Assembly: GCF_029590555.1 (NCBI RefSeq)
Contig: NZ_CP081001.1
Location: 2,824,001 to 2,888,000 of the forward strand
Direction: 5' to 3'
Source of the DNA: Sphingobium sp. V4
Lineage (GTDB): Bacteria; Pseudomonadota; Alphaproteobacteria; Sphingomonadales; Sphingomonadaceae
Length of the DNA stretch: 64,000 nucleotides
Every line of letters starts with the position of its first letter. The stretch's first letter is position 1. Below, piece by piece: positions 33,513 through 42,161 of the stretch. Below the pieces are notes generated by a model. It was not told the DNA's origin and searched no databases. It was given only the letters and a program-made list of their open reading frames with translations. Position numbers and translations under genes: made by a program.

Positions 33513-35510
33513 TTAACGAGCCAGAACGTCGCTGACTAATGGTCGCAACTTATGATATAGATTGTGATCGCCAGAGCTGCGCAGGTGGCTAAGGAGTCTC
33601 ACAAGATCTCGTTCGGGTTTCGTGCCGTCTGTTGTATATTGAGATGTTCCATTAAATGCCTCTAGCCGCTCACCGGCCCAAGCCAGCAAAGCATCAATTT
33701 CAATGGCTGCAGCCTCGGCAGCCTTTCTGGTTTCAGGCTCAGAAAGTATAGCTTGCAGCTCGACTGGAAAGTACGAGTTCACCCGGCGAATTGCCTCAGC
33801 GACAAGACGGGTAGCAAATCCAGATACGGCGATTTGCTGTGCTAAAGCGAATGTAAAGTTCGGCATTTTTGGAAAGAATTTCTGCGCATGACTTGCAAAG
33901 AAGCCTTGCAATATCTGCTTACCACTAAAACGGCTGAGTGCACTCCCGTCCAAAAGCTCTTGGTCGATGTCGGCTAAAACCGCGCCCTTTTGTGCATCGA
34001 CTCGTATACGCATATTTTGCGCCTCACGGTCAAAATCAACGGAACCAATATCAACGGAAATCTCATTTCCGGCGACGGCAATGTTGGGCCTAATCGTCGC
34101 TGTGCCTGCAACTGTTTTCAACCGACGCCGTATCTCCTCGTCCCGCAAGCCTTGCGCCACCAACATCAACGATTGACGCACCGCTTCCGCGGACGCAAGC
34201 GCGCCGTGGGGCACGTAGGGCTTGAGGACTACCGCGATGCTTTGTGGATCAAGCAATAGGTTCTCTACCATGCATACAGGCCAAGGAAATACCCAAGGTT
34301 GATCCGTGCTTTCATAATCGGCATCAACCAGCGCGTAGGCTGTAATTGGATGCTCTTGCTCGGCGGCCGCTCGGCGCAGACGCTCAGCTCCGGAAATTGC
34401 CTGAGTTCTACCCCTGCTCGGTACAAAGGCATAGCCACGGAAATCTGGCAGCATCAGCTCGAGAAGGCCAATATCTGTGTGCTTATTTGTATCTGATGCG
34501 AATTCGCCTTCGATGAACAGGACAGGCCGTCCTCTGGAATAGGTATACGCACTTCCGAGCAATTCTCTTATAGCGAGCAGGCGGTCGGCATTGTCAGCCA
34601 ATTTCGAGAACTGGTTCCCGTTCCACGACGCTTGCCAAGCCATAAGGATAAATAGTTCGTCAGGTTGAGCGGCATCTATCATCGTAGGAGAATGAGTTGC
34701 CACTATAAACTGTATACTATCACTCTGCGCTAAATGTCGAAAATACGCCACCATATCGGCTTGCAAAGCCGGGTGCAGGTGAAGTTCTGGTTCATCTATC
34801 AAGAATGTTCTTTTAGATCCTGCATGTTCGATGCCAAGAATCTTATCGATCTGGTATTCCAGAACGGGGAGAAAGAGGGTCAATATCGCCTTTTCCCCTG
34901 AACTGAGTTCGTCAATGTCGAATGGAGCGTCCGTGGATTGGTATATTGATCTAAAAAGAACCCGAACATTATTCTTATCGATCTCTTCTATTGCATCAAA
35001 GACGAGGTGCGGCAAAAGTCTATTGAGCAATTCTCTCAGCGGTTCATATGGGTCAAGTATGTCATCTTCATAAACCTTGCCAAACTTTTGATGAAGTTCC
35101 TGAAGCCTATCTCGATACTTTTCGCTTATGACTGCGAACGAGACTTTCACCAAGGCTTGAGCTTCATCAGAAGCGTCGGGATCACGCGCTTGCCCCTGAA
35201 AGTTCTGAATGCTGTACGGCACGGCACCTTGAAAATGGGGTAGATTCGAACTCGTCAACATGTCGCCAAAGCTCATTGGCATGCCAAGCACCGAGGCTTT
35301 TAACAGGCTTCCTTTCCTCCACGGCCGATGTGGGCCAATGTGAAGTACTTTCGTCCCTTCTTCTTTTACGCCTTGATCCTTCAGAAGAGTAAGCAGGCTG
35401 GACTTACCTGCTCCATTCGCACCGGTCACAAACACGAGGTCAGGAAGCCCGTCGTAGCTCGCGGAAATTAGAGATTTGCGCCCTGCAACATTGAAGCTTC
35501 TAATGGCCAT
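33513..35510 (-). CDS. AAA-type ATPase with DUF4435/TOPRIM-like C-terminus
   Basis: The protein has 665 residues. The ATPase core is complete: Walker A VTGANGAGKSSLL (near 30), ABC-type signature ELSSGEKAIL (near 200), Walker B TFLIDEPELHLHP (near 235) and a switch His in FIVATHSP. The following region (RPVLFIEGE, then YALVDADYES and VENLLLDP) resembles the DUF4435 or TOPRIM-like partner domain of OLD-like defence ATPases. Codon use and composition are markedly more AT-rich than in any neighbour, pointing to separate horizontal acquisition. It stands alone between AbiE module 2 and the second leader repeat. Confidence 0.8.
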   Translation of the reverse strand: MAIRSFNVAGRKSLISASYDGLPDLVFVTGANGAGKSSLLTLLKDQGVKEEGTKVLHIGPHRPWRKGSLLKASVLGMPMSFGDMLTSSNLPHFQGAVPYSIQNFQGQARDPDASDEAQALVKVSFAVISEKYRDRLQELHQKFGKVYEDDILDPYEPLRELLNRLLPHLVFDAIEEIDKNNVRVLFRSIYQSTDAPFDIDELSSGEKAILTLFLPVLEYQIDKILGIEHAGSKRTFLIDEPELHLHPALQADMVAYFRHLAQSDSIQFIVATHSPTMIDAAQPDELFILMAWQASWNGNQFSKLADNADRLLAIRELLGSAYTYSRGRPVLFIEGEFASDTNKHTDIGLLELMLPDFRGYAFVPSRGRTQAISGAERLRRAAAEQEHPITAYALVDADYESTDQPWVFPWPVCMVENLLLDPQSIAVVLKPYVPHGALASAEAVRQSLMLVAQGLRDEEIRRRLKTVAGTATIRPNIAVAGNEISVDIGSVDFDREAQNMRIRVDAQKGAVLADIDQELLDGSALSRFSGKQILQGFFASHAQKFFPKMPNFTFALAQQIAVSGFATRLVAEAIRRVNSYFPVELQAILSEPETRKAAEAAAIEIDALLAWAGERLEAFNGTSQYTTDGTKPERDLVRLLSHLRSSGDHNLYHKLRPLVSDVLAR

Positions 35511-35669
35511 GATACCTCTAATCTCCTGCTGCCGTATAGTGGCGGCTCTTGACGGTCATTGCAGAGGCGGACCGGGGAGGGAAGAGCAAGATGCCGTCAG
35601 TCAGGCGTTCCTTGGGTGTCAGCTCCTGGTAGGATGCGACGTTCGATATGGAGGTCGGGAACGGCAGCG
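35511..35669. other. Gene-free stretch upstream of the AAA ATPase gene
   Basis: It contains the promoter region of the ATPase gene reading left. Its last bases (from about 35658) already show weak similarity to the sequence before repeat A. No gene is supported. Confidence 0.35.
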
Positions 35670-35844
35670 AAGTCCCAGGCCCGGACGCGCATCAAAGAAC
35701 GCAGCGACCAGAGGCGACCCGTCCATTTACGTCCAGCCTTTTCCACAAATCGAAAGCATGCTAAAGTTGCTCCCGGCGACTCCGCAAGTCTATGATTTTA
35801 CTGCGAAATCAATCGCTTAGGTCGCCCGGCCGAAAGCTCTTCTG
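35670..35844. repeat. Direct repeat B: AbiE leader copy without an AbiE module
   Basis: It is nearly identical to 31024-31198, but the homology stops at 35844, before any operator or antitoxin gene. The sequence after it belongs to the tRNA-Ser region. It is probably the scar of a lost third module or the right border of an inserted unit. Confidence 0.85.
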
Positions 35845-35875
35845 GCACCATTTTTCAGCAAGCCTGAAAATACTC

Positions 35876-35903
35876 AAAAGCGGCTGGCAACGGCCGCTTT
35901 TTT
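35876..35903. terminator. Bidirectional intrinsic terminator downstream of tRNA-Ser
   Basis: AGCGGC (35879-35884) and GCCGCT (35893-35898) form a stem flanked by AAAA on the left and TTTTTT on the right, so it can end transcription in both directions. It lies about 150 bases beyond the 3' end of the tRNA gene and likely insulates core from island. A second small hairpin (TTTTCAG/CTGAAAA) is at 35852-35870. Confidence 0.65.
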
Positions 35904-36050
35904 GTTATCTCGCACAAATGTCGGCTTCTCGGGTTCGACGCCATCGCGCGCAGCACAACCCTGTCTGTCAGAATAAGGATCCGCCTGTCGCGCAACCTGC
36001 ACGATGCCCCGCCTTGCGGCGAAGTCGTTGCTCATCTTCAGGAAAAAGGT

Positions 36051-36142
36051 TGGCGGAGACGGAGGGATTCGAACCCTCGGTAGCCCCTTAAGGCTACGAC
36101 GGTTTAGCAAACCGCTGGTTTCAGCCACTCACCCACGTCTCC
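36051..36142 (-). tRNA. tRNA-Ser(GCU)
   Basis: The reverse strand gives a 92-base serine tRNA: acceptor pairs GGAGACG (5') with CGTCTCC (3'), a discriminator G, an encoded CCA end, anticodon loop TTGCTAA (anticodon GCT), a long variable arm (GTAGCC...GGCTAC) and T-loop GGTTCGAATCC. It reads serine AGC/AGU codons. Its 3' end faces the island, the usual side for site-specific integration, although no integrase gene is seen within the window. Confidence 0.95.
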
Positions 36143-36375
36143 GCACGGATTTGCCCGTCTCTTGGGGAGAGGGGCAGTGGCTAGGGCGCGGCTATAGCGA
36201 GGGCTTTGCTGCATGGCAACGGTCCTGTGCAGGGATTTTTTCGCTATGGGGGGACCAAGGGATTTCGGTCCGGCCCGGAATCGACTCGGGTCGCCGTTCG
36301 TTCATTGTCGGCTCAGCTTTACAGCCGATAATCTGGAATATGGTTTCAAGAGCGGGCATCCGGGGAGTATCGGGC

Positions 36376-37194
36376 ATGATCGGCATCAAGGGGCGCGTGG
36401 GCGTCCGCATCGCACGCGCAACGACGTTGATCGCGGCGCTGGCGGGATTGGCGCTGACTCCGGTCGCGATTTCCGCACAGGTCCGCACGATCGATCCCAA
36501 CACGGCGATCGACGCCGACCTCGCTCCACCGCCACCGGCGACCAGCGCGCCGACCGATCCCGGCGTCGATCCCAGCGTCGATGATGGCGCTAACGACAGC
36601 GGCACCAGCTACGATCCGCCGCCCCCGGTCGCGGCGCCGCCGTCCAGCGGCACGACCGCGACCGGCGCGCCCGTGACGGCGGATTCGCCACCCTCGACCA
36701 TTTCCCCCGGCCAATCCTACCAGGAAGACGACCTGATCGGCGCCGCCGAGGGCGTGTTCGGCAAGGGCGCGGAAGGCCTGGCCGGCATCATCGAGAAAAT
36801 CCTGAAGGATCAGGGCCGCCCCAACGCCTATATTGCCGGGCGTGAAGCATCGGGTGCCTTCGTCGTGGGCCTGCGCTACGGCTCGGGCACGCTCAACCAC
36901 AAGATCGAGGGCAAGCGCGAAGTCTATTGGACCGGCCCGTCGATTGGGTTCGACGTGGGCGGCAACGCGGCCAATACCTTCGTTCTGGTCTATAATCTCT
37001 ACGATACGCAGGAACTGTACCACCGCTTCCCCGCAGCAGAGGGGACCGCCTATCTGGTCGGCGGCTTTACCGCCAGCTATCTGCGCTGGGGCAATGTCGT
37101 GCTGATTCCGATCCGTCTGGGCGTCGGCTATCGCCTGGGCGTCAATGCCGGTTACATGAAGTTCACCGAAAAGCGGAACTGGCTGCCCTTCTGA
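36376..37194 (+). CDS. DUF1134 family exported protein
   Basis: The protein has 272 residues. Residues 1-34 form a signal peptide (basic start, then LIAALAGLALTPVAISAQ). A Pro/Ser/Thr-rich linker (about 45-115) leads to a C-terminal domain (GRPNAYIAGREASGAFVVGL, then YWTGPSIGFDVGG and GGFTASYLRWG) typical of the alphaproteobacterial DUF1134 family, of unknown function. The ATG at 36376 has GGGGAG about eight bases upstream; longer frames would overlap the tRNA gene. It ends seven bases before the convergent dinB gene. Confidence 0.88.
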   Translation: MIGIKGRVGVRIARATTLIAALAGLALTPVAISAQVRTIDPNTAIDADLAPPPPATSAPTDPGVDPSVDDGANDSGTSYDPPPPVAAPPSSGTTATGAPVTADSPPSTISPGQSYQEDDLIGAAEGVFGKGAEGLAGIIEKILKDQGRPNAYIAGREASGAFVVGLRYGSGTLNHKIEGKREVYWTGPSIGFDVGGNAANTFVLVYNLYDTQELYHRFPAAEGTAYLVGGFTASYLRWGNVVLIPIRLGVGYRLGVNAGYMKFTEKRNWLPF

Positions 37195-37200
37195 TAAGGC

Positions 37201-38280
37201 TCATAGCGACAGGGCGAGTTGCTCGCCCTGTTCGCCTGCTTGTTCCGATTCCAGATTATGCACCCCCAGCCCCAGCAGCCGCGCTCCCATGCGCAGCGGC
37301 AACTGCGCCAGCAGCAGTTCGCGTCCCGCCTGACGCAGCAGGTCCGGCGACCGCACCGGCGCTGAAAAGCTGCGCGACCGGGTGATGATGCGGAAATCGG
37401 CGAACTTCACCTTCAGCACCACCGTCCGGCCCCAGGCCTGCGCCCTCTCGATGCGGGTCCACAGGCTGACCGCGATGCGCTCGATCTCCGCCACCAGCGC
37501 CGCCTCCTCGACAAGGTCGTCGAAGAATGTGTCCTCCACGCTCACCGACTTGCGCCCTTCCCGTTCGCGCACCGGACGATCATCCTCCCCCCGTGCCGCG
37601 CGATAATAATAGTCGGCCATATTGCCGAAATGGGCTTGCAGGAAATGAAGGTCGCGCGCCCGCAGATCCGCGCCGGTCTCGATCCCCAGCGCCTGCATCC
37701 GCTTCGCCGTCACCGGCCCCACGCCATGGATGCGCCGCACCGGCATGGCGGCGATGAAGGCCGCGCCCTCTCCGGGCCGCACCACGCAGATGCCGTCGGG
37801 CTTGTTCTGGTCCGACGCCAGCTTGGCGATCAGCTTGTTGTAGGATACGCCAGCCGAGGCGGTAAGGCCCGTTTCCTCGCGGATCATCCGCCTGATCGCC
37901 TGCGCGACCTGGGTTGCCGAACCCATGCCAGGCTTGTTCACGGTCACGTCCAGATAGGCTTCATCGAGCGACAGGGGCTGGATGATGTCGGTGAACCGGC
38001 TGAAAATCTCCCGCACCTGCGCCGACACGGCGCGATAGACCTCGAACCGCGGCTTGACGAAGACCAGGTCGGGGCAAAGCCGCCGCGCCCGCGCGCCCGG
38101 CATGGCGGATCGCACGCCGAACCTGCGCGCCTCATAGCTGCACGTCGCCACCACGCCGCGCGGCCCGCCGCCGCCGACCGCGATCGGCAATCCGCGCAAG
38201 CCCGCATCGTCGCGCTGCTCGACCGACGCGTAGAAGGCGTCCATGTCGATATGGATGATCTTGCGCGCGCCCGAGTCCAT
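37201..38280 (-). CDS. dinB: DNA polymerase IV (translesion, Y family)
   Basis: The protein has 359 residues, standard for Pol IV. The catalytic carboxylates lie in HIDMDAFYASVE (near 10) and SLDEAYLDV (near 104); the little-finger domain follows after residue 240. The C-terminus QLALSL resembles the beta-clamp-binding peptide, so recruitment to the replication fork should be intact. It copies damaged DNA with low fidelity. It lies downstream of a lipoprotein, DUF177 and chaperone genes on the same strand. No LexA box was identified. Confidence 0.95.
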   Translation of the reverse strand: MDSGARKIIHIDMDAFYASVEQRDDAGLRGLPIAVGGGGPRGVVATCSYEARRFGVRSAMPGARARRLCPDLVFVKPRFEVYRAVSAQVREIFSRFTDIIQPLSLDEAYLDVTVNKPGMGSATQVAQAIRRMIREETGLTASAGVSYNKLIAKLASDQNKPDGICVVRPGEGAAFIAAMPVRRIHGVGPVTAKRMQALGIETGADLRARDLHFLQAHFGNMADYYYRAARGEDDRPVREREGRKSVSVEDTFFDDLVEEAALVAEIERIAVSLWTRIERAQAWGRTVVLKVKFADFRIITRSRSFSAPVRSPDLLRQAGRELLLAQLPLRMGARLLGLGVHNLESEQAGEQGEQLALSL

Positions 38281-38319
38281 GGTGCTCGCTATGCCATAAG
38301 GCAGAACGAAAGGGAAACG

Positions 38320-38970
38320 TCAGCGCAGCAGGCGCAGATTGTCGAGCAGCGCTTCCAGATGCGCGCGGCTGATGCGGCTCCAGACATTATAGGTGCAAAC
38401 CTGGCCGCCGACCCGCAGATAGGCCACCGAATGCAGTCCCCTGCCCTCGGGATTGTCGGCCGGATACGGCTCCGCGCCCGACAGGCCATAGCCAGCGAAG
38501 GCGGGCGCGGGCAGGCCGTCAATGTCCCGCAGATGCGGCCATTGCGTCGCCAGTCGCGCGCGTTGCGCCGCCGCCGGCGCCTCATCCTGCGGCAGCAGGC
38601 CCGGTCCGGCAAAGCCATAGGCGCTGCGCAGCGCGGGCAAGTCGAACGCGACGCCCCAGCCGCCGCTGAAATCGGCGGCGCGCGCTACACCCTGCGCGCC
38701 CGCGTCCGACGCGAGCGCAAGCGGCGCGCACCCGCGCCTGTCCCTGGATCTGGACCATTGGGCGCGGGCGATCTCTTCGCCCACCAACGGCTCGGGTCCG
38801 TGCGACGACGCGGCTGGCGACCCGGCCCGCGGGGCACCTAGGGGTGGGGAGGCATTGTCCTTCGGCCGATCGGCCTCCATGCCGTCCGATACCGTAGGAT
38901 CAGGTGCGCCCGGCGACCCGCCGTCGCAGGCACCCATCATCGTCACCGCCATCCACATCCATCGCCGCAT
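38320..38970 (-). CDS. Putative lipoprotein of unknown function
   Basis: The protein has 216 residues and begins MRRWMWMAVTMMGACDGG, a short signal with Cys at residue 15 that could be lipidated. A Pro/Ala/Gly-rich spacer precedes a folded-looking region (from about 95: FSGGWGVAFDLPALR, then LHSVAYLRVGGQVCTYNVWS). No family is recognised. It lies between DUF177 and dinB with gaps of 34 and 39 bases, so it is likely co-transcribed. Confidence 0.65.
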   Translation of the reverse strand: MRRWMWMAVTMMGACDGGSPGAPDPTVSDGMEADRPKDNASPPLGAPRAGSPAASSHGPEPLVGEEIARAQWSRSRDRRGCAPLALASDAGAQGVARAADFSGGWGVAFDLPALRSAYGFAGPGLLPQDEAPAAAQRARLATQWPHLRDIDGLPAPAFAGYGLSGAEPYPADNPEGRGLHSVAYLRVGGQVCTYNVWSRISRAHLEALLDNLRLLR

Positions 38971-39004
38971 CGCGTCAGGACGCAGGGGCCGACGACCGGG
39001 TTCC

Positions 39005-39529
39005 CTATTTCCTGTCCTTGAGGCCCAGAAGCGCGGCGAACGGGCTGGCCTGTTCCTCGCTCAGAACGCCTGCCTCCTTCAGATAGGCGTCGGCGTCCGG
39101 TGCCCGCGGAAACGGGATCATCGCCAGCGCCATCGTTTCGGCCACCGCCTCGCCCATGTCGACGACCTGCCCATCATAGCCGATCGTGTCGCAATCCTCG
39201 GCGTCCAGTTCCAGTTCCTCGGCTTCGGGCGTGCCTTCGCCTTCCACCACGAAGCGCAGCACGAAATCCGTGTCGATCGTCTCGGGCACCGGCACGCCTG
39301 TCGCGACGCAGGGCTGGGCCAGCGCGGCGCGCACCCGCCCCCGCGCCATGATCGCGCCATTCTCCTCGGTCAGCGTATAGTCCGCCTCCAGCCGGTCGAG
39401 CGCGGACAGGCCGAAGCGGCGGGCCAGCGCCTCGCGCTCGGCCGCGTCGGCCGCGATATGGGTGTCCCCGGTCAACCGCTTGACCTGGTCGGCCTTTACG
39501 GGCCGGGAAAATTCGGGCGTCATGCTCAT
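39005..39529 (-). CDS. DUF177/YceD family protein
   Basis: The protein has 174 residues. The middle part (ALAQPCVATGVPVPETIDTD, then LDAEDCDTIGYDGQ and VDMGEAVAETMALA) matches the DUF177 (YceD) family, linked in bacteria and plastids to 23S rRNA accumulation; the usual C(x)C pattern is partly kept. The four-base overlap with the upstream cytochrome chaperone gene (39526-39529) shows translational coupling. It is near an uncharacterised lipoprotein rather than the rpmF-plsX genes often beside it elsewhere. Confidence 0.88.
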   Translation of the reverse strand: MSMTPEFSRPVKADQVKRLTGDTHIAADAAEREALARRFGLSALDRLEADYTLTEENGAIMARGRVRAALAQPCVATGVPVPETIDTDFVLRFVVEGEGTPEAEELELDAEDCDTIGYDGQVVDMGEAVAETMALAMIPFPRAPDADAYLKEAGVLSEEQASPFAALLGLKDRK

Positions 39530-40050
39530 CCAAGATCTCCTGCCAGCAGGGCGTCACGCGTCAGGCACCCCAGCCGCGTCCAGCGCGCGCGCAGACCGGC
39601 TTCAACATGAGCGACGGCCGCATCGGCCACCTCCGCGCCGCGGTACAGGTTGCGGCGCAGCGCGTCGGCCAGGTCCGCGTCGCCGGTCAAAGCATCGCGA
39701 TAGGCGCTGATCCGCCCGCCAAGCGCGCTCATCATGCGCCCGACATGCTTGCCGACCACGACGTCGCCAATCCCTTCCTGCCGCAACTGCCCGTCCATGT
39801 CCTCAACGAACAATTCGGTCAGCCATACGCTTTCCTGCGCCGCGCCCTGTTGTTCCAGCCGGATTAGCGCCTGCGCCAATATGGCGACGATCATGTCGAA
39901 CCGGCCGTCAAGCGTGTCCGGCACCGCGCCCTCCAGATACCAGTGCGGCCGCCGCCCTTCGCCCACGACGGCATGATAGAGCGGCCGCAATCCCTCGCGG
40001 GGGTCAGTCCGACCGAAGAAGCGATGGAGGAAGGAGGAGGTGCTGGACAT
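39526..40050 (-). CDS. Ubiquinol-cytochrome c chaperone family protein
   Basis: The protein has 174 residues. LRPLYHAVVGEGRRPHWYLE near the start and DTLDGRFDMIVAILAQALIR, then LTELFVEDMDGQLRQEGIGD, match the CBP3/UQCC1-like chaperone family that assists assembly of the cytochrome bc1 complex in mitochondria and alphaproteobacteria. It is the first gene of the leftward operon with DUF177. It is divergent from bamE; the 165-base gap should hold both promoters. Confidence 0.88.
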   Translation of the reverse strand: MSSTSSFLHRFFGRTDPREGLRPLYHAVVGEGRRPHWYLEGAVPDTLDGRFDMIVAILAQALIRLEQQGAAQESVWLTELFVEDMDGQLRQEGIGDVVVGKHVGRMMSALGGRISAYRDALTGDADLADALRRNLYRGAEVADAAVAHVEAGLRARWTRLGCLTRDALLAGDLG

Positions 40051-40215
40051 GGAACGGAACGGCTTTTCGAGACGGATCGGCCGGCGGCGCGCCGTCCGAT
40101 GTTTTGCGCCCCTTGTCGGGGCTTGCGCATTTCCATATTGATCGCTGCGTCGCCCAATGCAATGGCGGCATCAGTTTTATCGGGTTCGCGGGACATGCCC
40201 CCGCAGGAGACGTCC

Positions 40216-40725
40216 ATGCCTCAGTTCAGCCGCCATTCCCGCCGCGGGCGCGTATTGATCGCCGTCGGCCTCAGCGCGCTGCTGCTCGGCACCTCGGCCT
40301 GCACCCGCATCCGCAGCCATCAGGGCTATCAGGTGGACAAGCTGCTGGTGGATTCGGTCCAGCCGGGCATCGACAATCGCGCCTCCGTGGAAGGCACGCT
40401 GGGTCGCCCCAGCTTCGTGTCGCAATTCGGCGAGCAGGACTGGTATTATGTCTCGCGCAACATGCGCGCGCTCGCTTTCTCCAATCCCAAGCCGGTCGAC
40501 CAGACGGTGCTGCGCGTGCGCTTCGATCCGGCCGGCAATGTCGTGGCGGTCGACCGCATGGGCCTGGAGCAGGTAGCGAACATTTCGCCGATGGGCGACA
40601 AGACCCCGACGCTGGGCCGCAACCGCAGCCTGTTCGACGAGATTTTCGGCAATATCGGCGCGGTCGGCGCCGGCGGCATGGGTGGCCAGGGCGGCGGCCC
40701 CGGCGGCGGCCCTAACGGCAGCTAA
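40216..40725 (+). CDS. bamE: Outer membrane protein assembly factor BamE (SmpA/OmlA family lipoprotein)
   Basis: The protein has 169 residues. Its signal peptide ends LLLGTSAC, the Cys being the lipid attachment site, for anchoring in the outer membrane. The core (KLLVDSVQPGIDNRASVEGT, then GRPSFVSQFGEQDWYYVS) is the BamE fold, part of the BAM complex that inserts beta-barrel proteins. The tail is Gly-rich (GGMGGQGGGPGGG). The ATG at 40216 has AGGAG about six bases upstream. A terminator follows. Confidence 0.9.
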   Translation: MPQFSRHSRRGRVLIAVGLSALLLGTSACTRIRSHQGYQVDKLLVDSVQPGIDNRASVEGTLGRPSFVSQFGEQDWYYVSRNMRALAFSNPKPVDQTVLRVRFDPAGNVVAVDRMGLEQVANISPMGDKTPTLGRNRSLFDEIFGNIGAVGAGGMGGQGGGPGGGPNGS

Positions 40726-40735
40726 AGATCCTAAC

Positions 40736-40767
40736 GCCCGGCCTCGACGGAGACCGGGCCTTTCCTT
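40736..40767 (+). terminator. Intrinsic terminator after bamE
   Basis: GCCCGG (40736-40741) and CCGGGC (40754-40759) form a GC-rich stem followed by TTTCCTTT. It lies ten bases after the bamE stop and just before the end of the convergent pirin gene. Confidence 0.7.
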
Positions 40768-40775
40768 TCGTGCGT

Positions 40776-41672
40776 TCACGTCGGGAGCGGGATGAACTCG
40801 CTTTCTTCCGGGACTGGCGCGAAACGCCGGGCCTGCCAGTCGGCCTTGGCCTGCTCGATCCGGTCGGCCGACGACGAAACGAAGTTCCAGTAGATGTTGC
40901 GCTTCTCGGGCAGCGGCTCGCCGCCCAGCAGCATCAGGCGCGTACCTCCCCTCGCCCGCAGCACGATCTCCGCGCCCGGCTTGAACACGACCAGTTCGCC
41001 GCTCGCGAAGCCGCCGGTCTGGCCGATCACCTCGACCTCGCCCGCCACGACATAGATGGCGCGTTCGATATGCTCCGCCTTCAACTGATAGCGCGCGCCA
41101 TCCTGAAGCGCGATGTCGGCATAGACCATGTCGGAATAGGTCTTCACCGGCGACACCAGCCCGTCGGAACTGCCTGCGATCAGGGTGAGGCGCGCGCCCG
41201 CATCCTCGATCGTCGGAATCTCGTGCGCCTTGTGGTGGGCAAAGCCGGGATCGGTCTCCTCATATTGCGTCGGCAGCGCGACCCAGGTCTGGAGGCCGAA
41301 CAGCTTGCCGCCCCTGGCGCGATTCTCTTCGGAGGTGCGTTCGGAATGGACGATGCCCCTGCCCGCCGTCATCCAGTTCACCTCCCCCGGCCGGATCGGC
41401 TGGATCGACCCCACCGAATCGCGATGAAGAATCTCGCCCTCCAGCAGATAGGTGACGGTGGCGAGGCCGATATGGGGGTGTGGGCGGACATCCAGCCCCT
41501 CGCCGCTGTCGAAGACCGCCTCGCCCATCTGGTCGAAGAAGATGAAGGGGCCGACCATGCGGCGATGCGCGGACGGCAGCGCCCGGCGCACGGAAAATCC
41601 GTCGCCCAGATCACGGACCGGCGGGAGGATGATCATGTCGACGCCGTCGACCTCGGAAGTGCGGATGGACAT
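40776..41672 (-). CDS. Pirin family protein (298 aa)
   Basis: The bicupin pirin fold is shown by [26 protein letters not shown] (metal His pair), [17 protein letters not shown] and later GIVHSE-type residues. Pirins are Fe-binding cupins, some with quercetinase activity. I chose ATG 41672 with AAAGG about nine bases upstream. It precedes no other gene on its strand except its likely operon partner at 41707, which is upstream. Confidence 0.93.
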   Translation of the reverse strand: MSIRTSEVDGVDMIILPPVRDLGDGFSVRRALPSAHRRMVGPFIFFDQMGEAVFDSGEGLDVRPHPHIGLATVTYLLEGEILHRDSVGSIQPIRPGEVNWMTAGRGIVHSERTSEENRARGGKLFGLQTWVALPTQYEETDPGFAHHKAHEIPTIEDAGARLTLIAGSSDGLVSPVKTYSDMVYADIALQDGARYQLKAEHIERAIYVVAGEVEVIGQTGGFASGELVVFKPGAEIVLRARGGTRLMLLGGEPLPEKRNIYWNFVSSSADRIEQAKADWQARRFAPVPEESEFIPLPT

Positions 41673-41706
41673 GGGACTGGACCTTTCGGAAAGGGGAATG
41701 GAGGGG

Positions 41707-42027
41707 TCAGGCGCCCAGCAGCGCCAGCGCTTCGATCTGGGCGCGGGAATAGCCCTGCGCGGAGAGGGTCGGGACATGACGCTCGGCGATCCTGCGAGTC
41801 CGCCCGGTTTCGCAGAGGAAATCGCGCACCGGCGCCAGATGGGCGGGCGGGGTGGCCGGAGCATTCTTCCTGGGGCCGATCAGCACATCGACGGCATGGG
41901 AAATGCGTGAGCGCAGCGACCCGGCGGCCGCAGGCTGGCCGCAACCGCAATCTGCGACGGCAGCAAGGGTCGCCTGCACGTCCTGCCATTCGGCAGGGCT
42001 GAGGCGCGGGGTAGCAATGGTCAGCAT
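41707..42027 (-). CDS. Small protein upstream of pirin 1, unknown function
   Basis: The protein has 106 residues: two Cys-Gly pairs in DCGCGQPAA near residue 27, an [20 protein letters not shown] stretch and a C-terminal segment ([20 protein letters not shown]) that may be helical. No family is recognised. It is on the same strand as the pirin gene, 34 bases away, so probably in the same operon, and has high-GC coding character like its neighbours. Confidence 0.55.
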   Translation of the reverse strand: MLTIATPRLSPAEWQDVQATLAAVADCGCGQPAAAGSLRSRISHAVDVLIGPRKNAPATPPAHLAPVRDFLCETGRTRRIAERHVPTLSAQGYSRAQIEALALLGA

Positions 42028-42161
42028 GGGCAGGGCCTCCTTCTTCGTCCTGATGCCATCCTTCTAGCCGGTCGGGGCTTTGCGGATCAGATGGATAAAA
42101 TCGGTCAATCTATTCTATGAAGTTGAAAAGGGCGTGGTGGTGCCACGCCCTTTCCCGGTCA

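Noticed and set aside
36004..36375. Upstream extension of the DUF1134 frame
   Set aside because: It would run through the tRNA-Ser gene, and the signal peptide starts at 36376 with a good ribosome binding site.
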